Assembly (NCBI RefSeq): GCF_014199525.1
Contig: NZ_JACHNU010000005.1
Location: forward strand, 124,001-188,000
Source: Conexibacter arvalis
GTDB taxonomy: Bacteria; Actinomycetota; Thermoleophilia; Solirubrobacterales; Solirubrobacteraceae
Length of the DNA stretch: 64,000 nucleotides
Direction: 5' to 3'
How positions within the stretch are numbered: position 1 is the first letter of the stretch; every line of letters starts with the position of its first letter. The notes under the pieces were generated by a model, which did not search any database, was not told the origin of the DNA, and saw nothing but the letters and a program-made list of their open reading frames with translations. The position numbers were made by a program, and so were the translations under genes. Shown in pieces: positions 37,239 to 45,509 of this stretch.

Positions 37239-37276
37239 CGCCGCCGTGGCGCGCCCGGCGGCGCGCCACGGCGGCG
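37239..37276. terminator. Strong bidirectional hairpin terminator
   Basis: A perfect 17-bp stem (37239-37255 with 37260-37276) closes a 4-nt loop between the convergent LivF and phosphotransferase genes. Confidence 0.8.
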
Positions 37277-37282
37277 GGGCGG

Positions 37283-38389
37283 TCAGCGGGCCGCCCGCGC
37301 CTCGCGCAGCGCCCGGCGCGCCAGCTCGGGCACGCCGCTCTCCAGCGCGAGCGCGTAGGGGTCGTCGGTCGTGCCGCGGACGGCCTGCGCGTAGATCGTC
37401 TCCAGCCCGATCGCGCCGCGCCAGAACGCGAACGTCGTGTACCAGCCGACGTCGCGGAGCGGCCGGCCCGATCCGGCGGCGTAGCGCTCGGCCAGCTCGG
37501 CGCGGCCGGGGAAGTCGCCGCCGGCGACCGCGCCGGCGAGCGAGAGGATCGCGCCGTCGTCGTCGCCGGGCTCCGGCCACGACGCCAGCAGCCAGCCGAG
37601 GTCGACGAGCGGGTCGCCGACGGTCGCGATCTCCCAGTCGAGGATCGCGGCCAGCCGCGCCGGCGCCTCCGGCGCGAAGACGACGTTGCCGAGGCGGTAG
37701 TCGCCGTGGACGACGGTCGTGTCGGCCTGGCGCGGGCGGTTGGCGGCCAGCCACGCCAGCACCTGCTCGACCTCGGGGAGGTCGCGCGCGCGGCGCTGCT
37801 CCCAGATGCGGCTCCAGCGCCGCAGCTGCCGCTCCAGGAACCGCTCGCCGTCGCCGAAGGCGGCGATCGCCGGCGCGCGCGCGTCGACGCGGTGGAGCTC
37901 GACGAGGCCGTCGACCAGCTCGTCGGCGATCCGGCGCCGCTGCGCAGGCGGGTCGAGCGCGGAGGGCAGCGTCGAGGTGATCACATGCCCCTCGACCTTC
38001 GCCATCACGTAGAACGGCACGTCGAGCAGCTCGCGGTCGTCGGCGGTCAGCAGCACCTCGGGCGCGCGCGCCCCGGTGCCGTCGAGCGCGGCCAGGAACC
38101 GCGCCTCGCGCAGCACGTCGTGGGCGCCGGGGGCGAACGGCGGGCGCGGCGGACGGCGCAGCACCGCCTCCGTCCCGCCGCGCCGCAGCAGGAAGGTCAC
38201 GTTCGAGTGGCCCTCGCCGAGCAGCTCGGCCTCGAGCGGGCCGCTGCCGATCCCGTGCTCGTCGAGCAGCCGCTCCAGCGGCTCGCGCACCAGCAGCGGC
38301 GGCAGCGGCAGGCCGGCGGCCTCGGCGTGCGTGTCGACGACGACGCGCGAGCGCGCGGCCGCCTCCGGCGCGCGGTCAGCGGCGCTCAC
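37283..38389 (-). CDS. APH-fold phosphotransferase (ACAD10/11 N-domain or LvaA-like), copy 1
   Basis: This 368-residue protein has an aminoglycoside phosphotransferase-like kinase fold. The N-lobe has GEGHSNVTFLL (58-68) and the Arg-rich RRPPRPP segment. The catalytic loop is HGDYRLGN (228-235), and the metal-binding DWE lies at 251-253. It resembles the kinase part of mammalian ACAD10/11 and bacterial LvaA, which phosphorylates the hydroxyl of 4-hydroxyacyl-CoA. It overlaps the end of an acyl-CoA ligase gene by 14 bp. Two paralogous pairs follow in this window. Target (hydroxyacyl-CoA) is inference. Confidence 0.82.
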   Translation of the reverse strand: MSAADRAPEAAARSRVVVDTHAEAAGLPLPPLLVREPLERLLDEHGIGSGPLEAELLGEGHSNVTFLLRRGGTEAVLRRPPRPPFAPGAHDVLREARFLAALDGTGARAPEVLLTADDRELLDVPFYVMAKVEGHVITSTLPSALDPPAQRRRIADELVDGLVELHRVDARAPAIAAFGDGERFLERQLRRWSRIWEQRRARDLPEVEQVLAWLAANRPRQADTTVVHGDYRLGNVVFAPEAPARLAAILDWEIATVGDPLVDLGWLLASWPEPGDDDGAILSLAGAVAGGDFPGRAELAERYAAGSGRPLRDVGWYTTFAFWRGAIGLETIYAQAVRGTTDDPYALALESGVPELARRALREARAAR

Positions 38390-39926
38390 GCGCCGGCACC
38401 AGCAGGAACTTCTGGACCTTCCCGGAGGTCGTGCGGGGAAGCGGCTCCTGCCGGATCTCCCACTCGTGCGGGACCTTGAAGTTGGCGAGCCGCTCGCGGC
38501 AGAGCGCCTCGAGCTCGCCCTGGTCGACCGCGTCGGGCTCCTCGACGACGACGATCGCGCGGCCGACCTCGCCGTAGCGGTCGTGCGGGACGCCGACGAC
38601 GGCGGCCTCCCTGACCGCCGGATGGGCGCCGAGGACGCGCTCGATCTCGGCCGGGTAGACGTTCAGGCCGCCGCTGATGATCATGTCCTTCACGCGGCCC
38701 GCGATGTAGAGGAAGCCGTCGTCGTCGACCCAGCCGCGGTCGCCGGTGTGCAGCCAGCCGTCGACGAGCGTCGTGCCGGTCGCGTCGCGGCGGCCGAGGT
38801 AGCCGTGGGTGACGGCCGGCGAGCGGCAGATGATCTGCCCGGGCTCGCCGGGCGGCGTGTCGGCGCCGTGCTCGTCGACGACCCGCACGACCGCGCTGAT
38901 CGAGGCGCGCCCGGCCGAGCCGCGCTTGGAGATCGCGTGCTCGCCGTCGAGGTAGGTCATGATCGTCGGGAACTCGGTCAGCCCGTAGCCCTGCAGGAAC
39001 TGGCATCTCGGGAGCCGGCGCTGGAGGTCCTCGATCGCCTCGATCGGGACGTGCTCGCCGCCGCAGAGGATCAGCCGCAGCGACGACATGTCGCGCCGCT
39101 CGAGGCTGTCGCCTTCGAGCACGAGGCGCAGCACGGAGGGGACGAGCAGGACGATCGAGATCCGATGGCGCTCGACCAGCTCGCAGAACTCCTCGCCGCT
39201 GAAGCCGCCGCTGCGCCGCAGCACGACCGTGCCGCCCCGCCACCAGGTCGCGACCGTGTAGTCGTGGAAGCCGGCGCCCCAGCAGAGCGCCGGCACGACG
39301 AGGTGGACGTCCTGCTCGGTCATCGAGAACTCGGCGACCTGGGTCAGCGCGTTGAAGAGGATGTTGCCGTGCGAGTGCATCGCGGCCTTCGGGAGGCCGG
39401 TCGTGCCGGAGGTGTACTGGAGCAGGAAGAGGTCCTCGGGGGAGGTCGGCGCGATCGGCGCGTCGGCCGCCGCGCCGGCGGCGACGAGCTCCTCGTAGCG
39501 GAGCGCGTCGGTCGCGCCGTCGGTCAGCGAGATCGTCCGCAGGTCGGGGGAGAGGTCGTCGGCGATCGCGTCGACGACGTCGTCGAAGGCCGGCTCGTGG
39601 ACGAGCCAGCGGGCGCCCGAGTCGTCGAGCGCGTAGGCGATCTCCGGGCCCTTCAGGAAGTAGTTGAGCGGCACCGCGACGCCGCCGAGATGGGCGATCG
39701 CGTAGTACAGCTCGACGTACTCGGGGCGGTTGTAGAGCAGGATCGCGCAGCGATCCTCCGCTCTGAAGCCGGCGTTCGCGAGCCCCGTCGCGAGCCGGCG
39801 CACGCGCGCTTCGAGCTCGCCGTAGCTGATGCTGCGGTCCTCGAAGACCAGGGCGGCGCGGTCGGCGTCGCCCTGGCGTGCCAGGCGGTTGCGATACAGC
39901 GAGTCGGCAAGCCCGTAGAGGCCCAT
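38376..39926 (-). CDS. AMP-dependent acyl-CoA ligase, copy 1 (paired with kinase)
   Basis: This 516-residue ANL-family ligase makes acyl-CoA from a carboxylate, ATP and CoA. The P-loop is YTSGTTGLPK, the A5 motif GYGLTEFPTI, the A7 region LHTGDRGWVDDDGFLYIAGRVKD, and the acceptor Lys is in SGKVQKFLL. A leader AAGGAGGAG lies 5 nt before the ATG; an upstream in-frame extension is rejected for lacking one. Members of this branch take medium-chain or aromatic acids. It precedes and overlaps its kinase partner. Confidence 0.86.
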   Translation of the reverse strand: MGLYGLADSLYRNRLARQGDADRAALVFEDRSISYGELEARVRRLATGLANAGFRAEDRCAILLYNRPEYVELYYAIAHLGGVAVPLNYFLKGPEIAYALDDSGARWLVHEPAFDDVVDAIADDLSPDLRTISLTDGATDALRYEELVAAGAAADAPIAPTSPEDLFLLQYTSGTTGLPKAAMHSHGNILFNALTQVAEFSMTEQDVHLVVPALCWGAGFHDYTVATWWRGGTVVLRRSGGFSGEEFCELVERHRISIVLLVPSVLRLVLEGDSLERRDMSSLRLILCGGEHVPIEAIEDLQRRLPRCQFLQGYGLTEFPTIMTYLDGEHAISKRGSAGRASISAVVRVVDEHGADTPPGEPGQIICRSPAVTHGYLGRRDATGTTLVDGWLHTGDRGWVDDDGFLYIAGRVKDMIISGGLNVYPAEIERVLGAHPAVREAAVVGVPHDRYGEVGRAIVVVEEPDAVDQGELEALCRERLANFKVPHEWEIRQEPLPRTTSGKVQKFLLVPARERR

Positions 39927-40004
39927 CGCTCTCCTCCTTGTCAGCGGGGCGTCGACGCTATCCGTCACCTCGGCGGCGCTCCAACCGCCTTTCGGATATC
40001 TCGC

Positions 40005-40052
40005 ATGCCGCTGGCGCGGCGGCGGTCGGGCGGCGACGCTCACCGGCGATGA
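40005..40052 (+). other. Possible 15-residue leader frame upstream of the frameshifted MBL gene
   Basis: The frame MPLARRRSGGDAHRR ends in TGA overlapping the ATG of the MBL gene (ATGA). A weak -10-like sequence (GATATC, ending 4 nt before) precedes it. The promoter evidence is weaker than at 31942 and 32005. Confidence 0.25.
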
Positions 40053-41045
40053 ACGGATTGCGGTCGCGCTTTCACCGCGTCGAGCTGGAGTCGGGATATG
40101 CGGTCGGCTCGGTCAACGCCTGGCTGGTCGACGGCGACCCGTTCACGCTGATCGACGCCGGCAGCCTGCTGCCGGGCGCGATCGGCCGCCTGGAGGCGGC
40201 GTGCGCCGGGCTCGGCCGCACCGTCGAGCAGATCGAGCAGGTGGTGATCACCCACCACCACGTCGACCACGTCGGGCTGGCCGCCGAGGTCGTGCGCCGC
40301 TCCGGCGCGACCGTGGCGGCGCTGGAGCAGGTCGCGCTATCTCGGCGACTACGACGCCCAGGTGGCGCGGGACGTCGCGTTCGCGCGCGTCGCGCTGTCG
40401 GTCCACGGCTTCCCCGCCGAGATCGCGCACGAGACCGGCTCGCGGCTGGGGGCGGAGGCCCGCTGGGCCGCGGGTGTGCGGGTCGACCGGCCGCTGGCGG
40501 CCGGCGACGCCGTGACGATCGGCGGGGGCGTGTTCGAGGCGCTCCACCGGCCCGGCCACAGCGAGAGCGACACCGTCTTCCTCGACGCCGCGAACGGCAT
40601 CGTGATCAGCGGCGACCACCTGATGCGCGACCACGCCTCGATGCCGATGCTCGACCGTCCGATGGACTGCGCGTCGGGCTACGCCGAGGAGGCCGCCCGC
40701 TGCGAGCGGCTGGTGCGCTACCGCCGCTCGCTGACCGCGTCGCTCGCCGACCTCGACGGCTTCGTCGTCCCCGGCCACGGGCCGCCGTTCGAGCGGCCGC
40801 GCGAGGCGATCGCGAGCCATCTCGCCTTCCAGGACGAGCAGGCGCGGCGGGTGCTCGACCTGTTCGCGCCGGGCGAGGCGCTGAGCGCCTGCGCGGTCGC
40901 CCGGCGGCTGTGGCCGAGAACGGCCTTCTCCTGGCCGTGGCTCAGCGCGAGCACGATCGTCGGCCTGCTCGGGCGGCTCGCGGCCGACGAGCTGCTCGTG
41001 CCGACGCCGCTCGCGGACGGCGTGACCGGCTACCGGCCGAGATAG
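40049..41045 (+). pseudogene. MBL-fold metallo-hydrolase, frameshifted
   Basis: The N-terminal part (ATG 40049) carries the metal motif HHHVDH and is readable to about 40336. Homology then continues in another frame: YLGDYDAQVARDVAF, the PGHSESD ligand, GDHLMRD and VPGHGPP, through to the stop at 41045. The shift equals loss of 2 nt in the GC run near 40333-40337 (a GCGCGC turned to GCGC). Together the parts make a complete protein of about 331 residues related to the intact MBL gene at 50744. It may be a real pseudogene or a base-calling error; the sequence alone cannot tell. Confidence 0.75.
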
Positions 41046-41116
41046 TCGGATGGGCCTCGCGACGTCGGCGATGCTGTGGTCGTGTGCGTCGCGTTGACAA
41101 CCCCGGGAGGAGAGGC

Positions 41117-41533
41117 ATGAGCGCCACCGCACCTTCGCTGACCGACGAGCAGATCTTCAAGGCGACCCGCGACTGCATCGCCGCGTGGAACAGCCTCGAC
41201 GTCGAGGCGACGCTCGCGACCTACACCGACGACGTCGTCTACAACGACCCGAAGACGCGCGGCAGGATCGTCGGCAAGGACGACCTGCGCCGGTACCTGA
41301 CGAAGTTCTTCAAGGTCTGGGACATGCAGTTCACGGTCGTCGAGGAGCATCGCCTCGCCGGCCAGGACGCCCAGCTGTGCATGTGGGACTGCAGAATCAC
41401 CCATCGCGCCGGCGGCGAGACGATCACGGTCAGCGGCATGGACATCTGCGGCGTGCGCGGCAACCAGCTCTGCCGCGACGAGGCGTTCATGGACACGCTG
41501 CCGCTCGAGCCGCTGATCGCGGCGCAGCGGTAG
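41117..41533 (+). CDS. SnoaL/NTF2-like protein
   Basis: This 138-residue cone-fold protein starts with the SnoaL pattern (CIAAWNSLDVEATLATYTDDVVYNDP). GGAGGAGAGG lies directly before the ATG. The family contains ketosteroid isomerase-like hydratases, isomerases and binding proteins, so no reaction can be assigned. It sits 10 bp upstream of the AttH-like gene and is probably co-transcribed with it. Confidence 0.78.
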   Translation: MSATAPSLTDEQIFKATRDCIAAWNSLDVEATLATYTDDVVYNDPKTRGRIVGKDDLRRYLTKFFKVWDMQFTVVEEHRLAGQDAQLCMWDCRITHRAGGETITVSGMDICGVRGNQLCRDEAFMDTLPLEPLIAAQR

Positions 41534-41543
41534 GGAGGAGGCC

Positions 41544-42563
41544 ATGACCACCCTGACCGTCGACCAGGACCTGCTGATCGGCGAGCCGCCGGTCGGCAGC
41601 AGCGAGCGGTTCTTCGACCGCTTCTACTTCAACCTCCACGGCCCGGAGCCGACGCCGCTGATCATGATCGGCGCGGGCTCGTATCCCAACCGGCAGGTCG
41701 TCGACGGCTACCTGATCCGCGTCGACGGCGGCAGGCAGCGCAACGTCCGCTTCTCGAACGAGAGCGGCCGGCTGCCGGCGACCGGCGTCGGGCCGCTGTC
41801 GTGGGAGATCGTCGAGCCGCTGAGGGCGTGGCGGCTCGTCGTCGGCGAGAACCCGGCCGGCTTCGAGCTCGACGTCGTCTGGCGGGCGCGCACGAACCCG
41901 TGGGAGACCGAGCGGATCGTGCTCGACGACGGGCGCGGCGGCGTCAGCGACTTCGCCCACTTCTTCCAGTCCGGCAGCTACGAGGGCACGCTGGTGCTCG
42001 ACGGGGAGCGGCGCGACGTCACCGGCTGGCTCGGCCAGCGCGACCGCTCGCGCGGCGTGCGGCTGGTCTCCGAGCGCGGCGGCCTGCACACCTGGATCCA
42101 GGCCCAGTTCCCCGACTGCTCGGTCGCCGTCCTCTTCAACCTCGACCGGGAGAACGCGGTCACCCACTGCGACGGCGCGGTGCTGGGCGTCGACGGCGTC
42201 GACGATCCGCTCGTCTCCGGCCGCCACGCGGTCGAGATCGACGACGGCCTCGACTGCCCGCGCGCGGCGTTCGAGTTCACGACCGCCTCCGGGCGGACCC
42301 TGCGGCTCGACGTCGACGCGACGCCCGGCGGCGGCTTCCTCTCCGGCGGCGGCTACGGCGGCTGGCACGGCAGGCGGCGCGGAGCCGACGTGGTCGAGCA
42401 CGAGACGTGGACGCTCGACGGCACCGTCACGCCGCGCACGCTCGACACGCCGATGACCGACCGCCCGGCGCGGTTCGTCCTCGACGGCGCGACGGAGGGA
42501 GTCGGCGTCTTCGAGTTCGCCGTGACCCGCAGCCCGAGATACGTCTACCGGCCGTCGCTCTGA
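41544..42563 (+). CDS. AttH/CrtC-like lipocalin-fold protein
   Basis: This 339-residue protein has two tandem lipocalin-like beta domains, one in each half, with features of the AttH/hydroxyneurosporene synthase-like (DUF7064/7065) family. Segments such as FYFNLHGPEPTPLIMIGAGSYPN and HTWIQAQFPD are typical. No signal peptide is seen, so it is cytoplasmic. GGGAGGAGG lies 4 nt before the ATG. Relatives are carotenoid hydratases or proteins of unknown role near steroid/terpenoid genes. A binding or hydration role is inference. Confidence 0.65.
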   Translation: MTTLTVDQDLLIGEPPVGSSERFFDRFYFNLHGPEPTPLIMIGAGSYPNRQVVDGYLIRVDGGRQRNVRFSNESGRLPATGVGPLSWEIVEPLRAWRLVVGENPAGFELDVVWRARTNPWETERIVLDDGRGGVSDFAHFFQSGSYEGTLVLDGERRDVTGWLGQRDRSRGVRLVSERGGLHTWIQAQFPDCSVAVLFNLDRENAVTHCDGAVLGVDGVDDPLVSGRHAVEIDDGLDCPRAAFEFTTASGRTLRLDVDATPGGGFLSGGGYGGWHGRRRGADVVEHETWTLDGTVTPRTLDTPMTDRPARFVLDGATEGVGVFEFAVTRSPRYVYRPSL

Positions 42564-42598
42564 CGGCCGGGCCGCCGCCCACCGAGCGGAACGAGAAG

Positions 42599-42620
42599 CG
42601 CCCCGCTCCGGCGGGGCCTT
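42599..42620 (+). terminator. Hairpin terminator with TCCG loop
   Basis: GCCCCGC (42600-42606) pairs with GCGGGGC (42611-42617), followed by CTT. It lies 37 bp after the AttH-like stop and upstream of a convergent gene. Confidence 0.65.
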
Positions 42621-42697
42621 CGCCCTGCGCTCAGCGGGGCGGGCGGGCGGGCGGCGCGGGCCGGCGCGGGCCAGCGCGGCGCGGCGGGGGCCGGCGC

Positions 42698-43783
42698 CTA
42701 CCGCGCCGCGGCGACGGCCTGCTGGGCGCGCTCGGCGAGCTCGGGCACGCCGTGCTCGAGCCGATGGATGAACGGGTCGGTCGTCGTGCCGGCGAGCGCG
42801 CGCTTGTAGAACGACTCGAGCCCGACCGCGGCGCGCCAGAACGCGAACGCCGTGTACCAGGCGAGGTCCGCCACCGAGCGGCCGGAGCGCTCGGCGTAGC
42901 GCTCGGCGAGCGCGGCGCGGCCGGGGAAGCCGCCCTTGCCGATGCCGCGCGCCTCCGACAGCAGCGTGCCGGTGGCGTCGCCCTCCTCGGGCCAGGTCGA
43001 CAGCAGCCAGCCGACGTCGCACAGCGGGTCGCCGAGCGTCGCCAGCTCCCAGTCGAGCACGCCGGCGATCGTCGCCGGCGCGCGGCGCGCCCACATCACG
43101 TTCGCGGGCCGGAAGTCGCCGTGCACGAGCGCGACGTCGTTGGAGCGCGGGCGCTGCGCGACCAGCCAGTCGCCGACGCGCTCGATCGCCTCGATGTCGC
43201 GGGTCCGATGGCGGTCCCAGATCGCGAGGAAACGGCGCAGCTGGCGGTCGAGGTAGCCGTCGGGGCGCCCGAGCGCCGCCAACTCCGGCCGGCGCACGTC
43301 GAGCGCGTGGAGGTCGGCGAGCGTGTCGACCATGCGGTCGGCGATCCCGGCGCGGCCGGCGGGGTCGTCGAGCTGCGCCGGGACCTCCGCGGTGATCACG
43401 TCGCCCTCCAGCTCGGCCATCACGTAGAACGGCACGCCGAGCACGTCGCTCTCCTCGCGGACGAGCAGGACCTCCGGGACCGGGACGGCCGTCGGCGCGA
43501 GCGCCCGCGCGATCCGCGCCTCGCGCACCATGTCATGCGCGCTCTCCTGGTAGGGCGGCCGCGGCGGCCGCCGCAGGACGGCGCGGAAGCCCTCCCGGGC
43601 GATCAGGAAGGTGACGTTCGAGTGGCCGTTGCCGATCTCGCGCGCCTCCAGCGGGCCCGTGCCGAGGCCGTGCTCGTCGAGCAGCGCCTCGAGCGGCCGC
43701 CGCACGAGCAGCGGCGCCAGCGGCAGCGCGGCCGCCTGCTCCGGCGTGTCGACGATCGACGGGACGGCGGCGCCGGCGGTCAC
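42698..43783 (-). CDS. APH-fold phosphotransferase (ACAD10/11 N-domain or LvaA-like), copy 2
   Basis: This is a 361-residue paralog of the kinases at 37283 and 47864. The N-lobe has GNGHSNVTFL (51-60), the catalytic loop HGDFRPAN (221-228) and DWE (244-246). GTG at 43783 overlaps the stop of the upstream ligase (GTGA), so the two are translationally coupled. The Tyr-to-Phe change in HGDF and differences around the substrate pocket suggest a different acyl substrate from copy 1. Confidence 0.82.
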   Translation of the reverse strand: MTAGAAVPSIVDTPEQAAALPLAPLLVRRPLEALLDEHGLGTGPLEAREIGNGHSNVTFLIAREGFRAVLRRPPRPPYQESAHDMVREARIARALAPTAVPVPEVLLVREESDVLGVPFYVMAELEGDVITAEVPAQLDDPAGRAGIADRMVDTLADLHALDVRRPELAALGRPDGYLDRQLRRFLAIWDRHRTRDIEAIERVGDWLVAQRPRSNDVALVHGDFRPANVMWARRAPATIAGVLDWELATLGDPLCDVGWLLSTWPEEGDATGTLLSEARGIGKGGFPGRAALAERYAERSGRSVADLAWYTAFAFWRAAVGLESFYKRALAGTTTDPFIHRLEHGVPELAERAQQAVAAAR

Positions 43784-45345
43784 GCGCCACCGACGCGGGT
43801 CGCGGTGCCCTGCCAGTAGCGCTCGCGCAGGACCGTGCGCTGGAGCTTCCCGGCGCCGCTGCGCGGGAGCGCGTCGACCGCCTCGACCGAGGTCACCTTC
43901 TTCACCGGGCCGACCCGCTCGCGGGTGTGCGCGATCAGCGCCTGCTCGTCGAGCTCGGCGCCGGGCGCCAGCACGACGACGGCCTTCGGCGTCTCGCCCC
44001 AGCGCGGGTGCGGCACGCCGATCACGCACGCCTCGGCGATCGAGGGATGCTCGGCGAGCGCCGCCTCCAGCTCGGCCGGCCAGATGTTGTAGCCGCCCGA
44101 GATGATCATGTCGTCCTTGCGGTCGGCGAGGTAGAGGAAGCCGTCCTCGTCGAGGTAGCCCATGTCGCGCGTCAGGACGCTGCCGTCGGGCAGGCGCCGG
44201 GCGCGCGTCGCCTCCTCGTCGCCCCAGATCCCGCTCATCGCGCCGGGCGAGCGGACCGCGACCTCGCCGAGCTCGCCGACGGGCAGGTCGCGGCCCTCGT
44301 CGTCGACGATCCGGATCGCGACGGTCGGATGCGGCCGGCCGGCCGAGCGCAGCCGGCGCCGCTCGCGCTCGCTGCCGTCGGGGCGGTGCTGGTGGGGCAG
44401 CAGCATCGTCACCGGCGCGACCTCGCTCTGCGCGTACATCTGGTGGAGGCAGTCGCCGAACAGCTCGACGGCGCGCCGCATCGTCTCCGGGGCGATCGGC
44501 GAGCCGGCGTAGGTGAGGCAGCGCAGGCTCGTGAGGTCGCGCTCCCAGGCGCTCGGCTCGTCGAGCACCATCGCGATCATCGTCGGGACCATCGCGGCGT
44601 AGGTCGCGCGGCGCTCCTCGACGAGCTCGGCGAAGCGCGCGGCGTCGAAGCTCGGCATCGGCGCCACGGTCGCGCCGACCATCAGCATGCCCCACAGGTA
44701 GGCGACGGCCAGGTGGGCGAGCGAGCCGGCGGCGAGGTAGCAGTCGCGCTCGTCGATCGTCGGCGTCATCCAGCGCCAGCCGTCGTTGTAGCGCAGCCAC
44801 GCGTCGACGGTGTGGTACATCGCCTTCGGCCGGCCAGTTGTGCCGCTGGAGAAGCGGATGATGTGGACGTCGTCGCCGCGCACCTCGACCCGCGGGTCGC
44901 GCGCCTGCGAGGAGGCGAGCAGCGCGTCGTAGGAGATCGTCCCCGGCCCGCCGTCGCCGCCCAGCACGACGATCGCCGCGAGGCCCGCGAGCTCGTCGCG
45001 GTGCGGCTCGATCCGCTCCAGCAGCCGGTGGTCGACGATCAGCACGCGCGCGTCGAGCAGGCGCAGCAGGTAGGCGTTGGTCTCGCCGGTGTAGTACGTG
45101 TACAGCGTCGCGACCGGCGTGTTGCCGAGCGCGCAGGCCGCGGCGATCTCGACCGTCTCGAAGACGTTGTCGGAGAGCACGGCGACCCGGTCGGAGGGCC
45201 GCACGCCGAGATCGCTCAGCCCGCAGGCGAGCCGACAGGCGCGTTCGTACAGCTCGGCGTAGGTGAGCGTCCGCCCCTCGAACCAGACCGCGTCGTTGGC
45301 GGCGTAGCTGCGTGCGGAGGTCCGTACCACCGTGGCGAAGTCCAT
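43780..45345 (-). CDS. AMP-dependent acyl-CoA ligase, copy 2 (paired with kinase)
   Basis: This 521-residue ANL ligase opens MDFATVVRTSARSYAANDAV. The P-loop is FSSGTTGRPK, with Ser replacing the more common Thr of the first half. The A5-like motif is MYAQSEVAPVT and the C-terminal Lys is in SGAGKLQRTVL. TATCCT (45353-45358, complement) ends 7 nt before the ATG, giving a leaderless start. It couples to kinase copy 2. The carboxylate substrate is unknown; the sequence is most like fatty-acid/long-chain-type ligases in catabolic clusters. Confidence 0.84.
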   Translation of the reverse strand: MDFATVVRTSARSYAANDAVWFEGRTLTYAELYERACRLACGLSDLGVRPSDRVAVLSDNVFETVEIAAACALGNTPVATLYTYYTGETNAYLLRLLDARVLIVDHRLLERIEPHRDELAGLAAIVVLGGDGGPGTISYDALLASSQARDPRVEVRGDDVHIIRFSSGTTGRPKAMYHTVDAWLRYNDGWRWMTPTIDERDCYLAAGSLAHLAVAYLWGMLMVGATVAPMPSFDAARFAELVEERRATYAAMVPTMIAMVLDEPSAWERDLTSLRCLTYAGSPIAPETMRRAVELFGDCLHQMYAQSEVAPVTMLLPHQHRPDGSERERRRLRSAGRPHPTVAIRIVDDEGRDLPVGELGEVAVRSPGAMSGIWGDEEATRARRLPDGSVLTRDMGYLDEDGFLYLADRKDDMIISGGYNIWPAELEAALAEHPSIAEACVIGVPHPRWGETPKAVVVLAPGAELDEQALIAHTRERVGPVKKVTSVEAVDALPRSGAGKLQRTVLRERYWQGTATRVGGA

Positions 45346-45352
45346 GGCGCGC

Positions 45353-45358
45353 AGGATA
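45353..45358 (-). promoter_or_regulatory. -10 box TATCCT of ligase copy 2
   Basis: The box reads TATCCT on the minus strand and ends 7 nt before the ATG at 45345. Confidence 0.5.
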
Positions 45359-45383
45359 TGCCCGGCCTCCGAGCCGGCCATCG

Positions 45384-45404
45384 GCGTCCGGCAGTGCCGG
45401 ACGC
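45384..45404. promoter_or_regulatory. Perfect 21-bp palindrome upstream of ligase copy 2
   Basis: GCGTCCGGCA and TGCCGGACGC flank a single G. The arms contain GTCCGG and CCGGAC half-sites, similar to those of the TGTCCGGACA motif found elsewhere in the region but set apart. It lies about 40 bp upstream of the ligase start and about 105 bp upstream of the LivK-like gene, suggesting an operator for one or both. Confidence 0.55.
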
Positions 45405-45509
45405 TCGGGCGCGCGCCGACCTGTCCGCCACTCACGGACGCCGTTTGGCCCCGGCCGCGCCCCGCCGCGACGGTCGGTCGCCGTCGATCCCCTACGACGG
45501 AGGAGAAAG

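Noticed and set aside
40331-40340. Programmed frameshift in the MBL gene
   Set aside because: No slippery heptamer or downstream pseudoknot is evident; a 2-nt loss in a GC repeat explains the shift better.
41094-41099. TTGACA as a -35 box before the SnoaL gene
   Set aside because: The ATG is only 17 nt downstream and no -10 box fits between; the ribosome site occupies the space.
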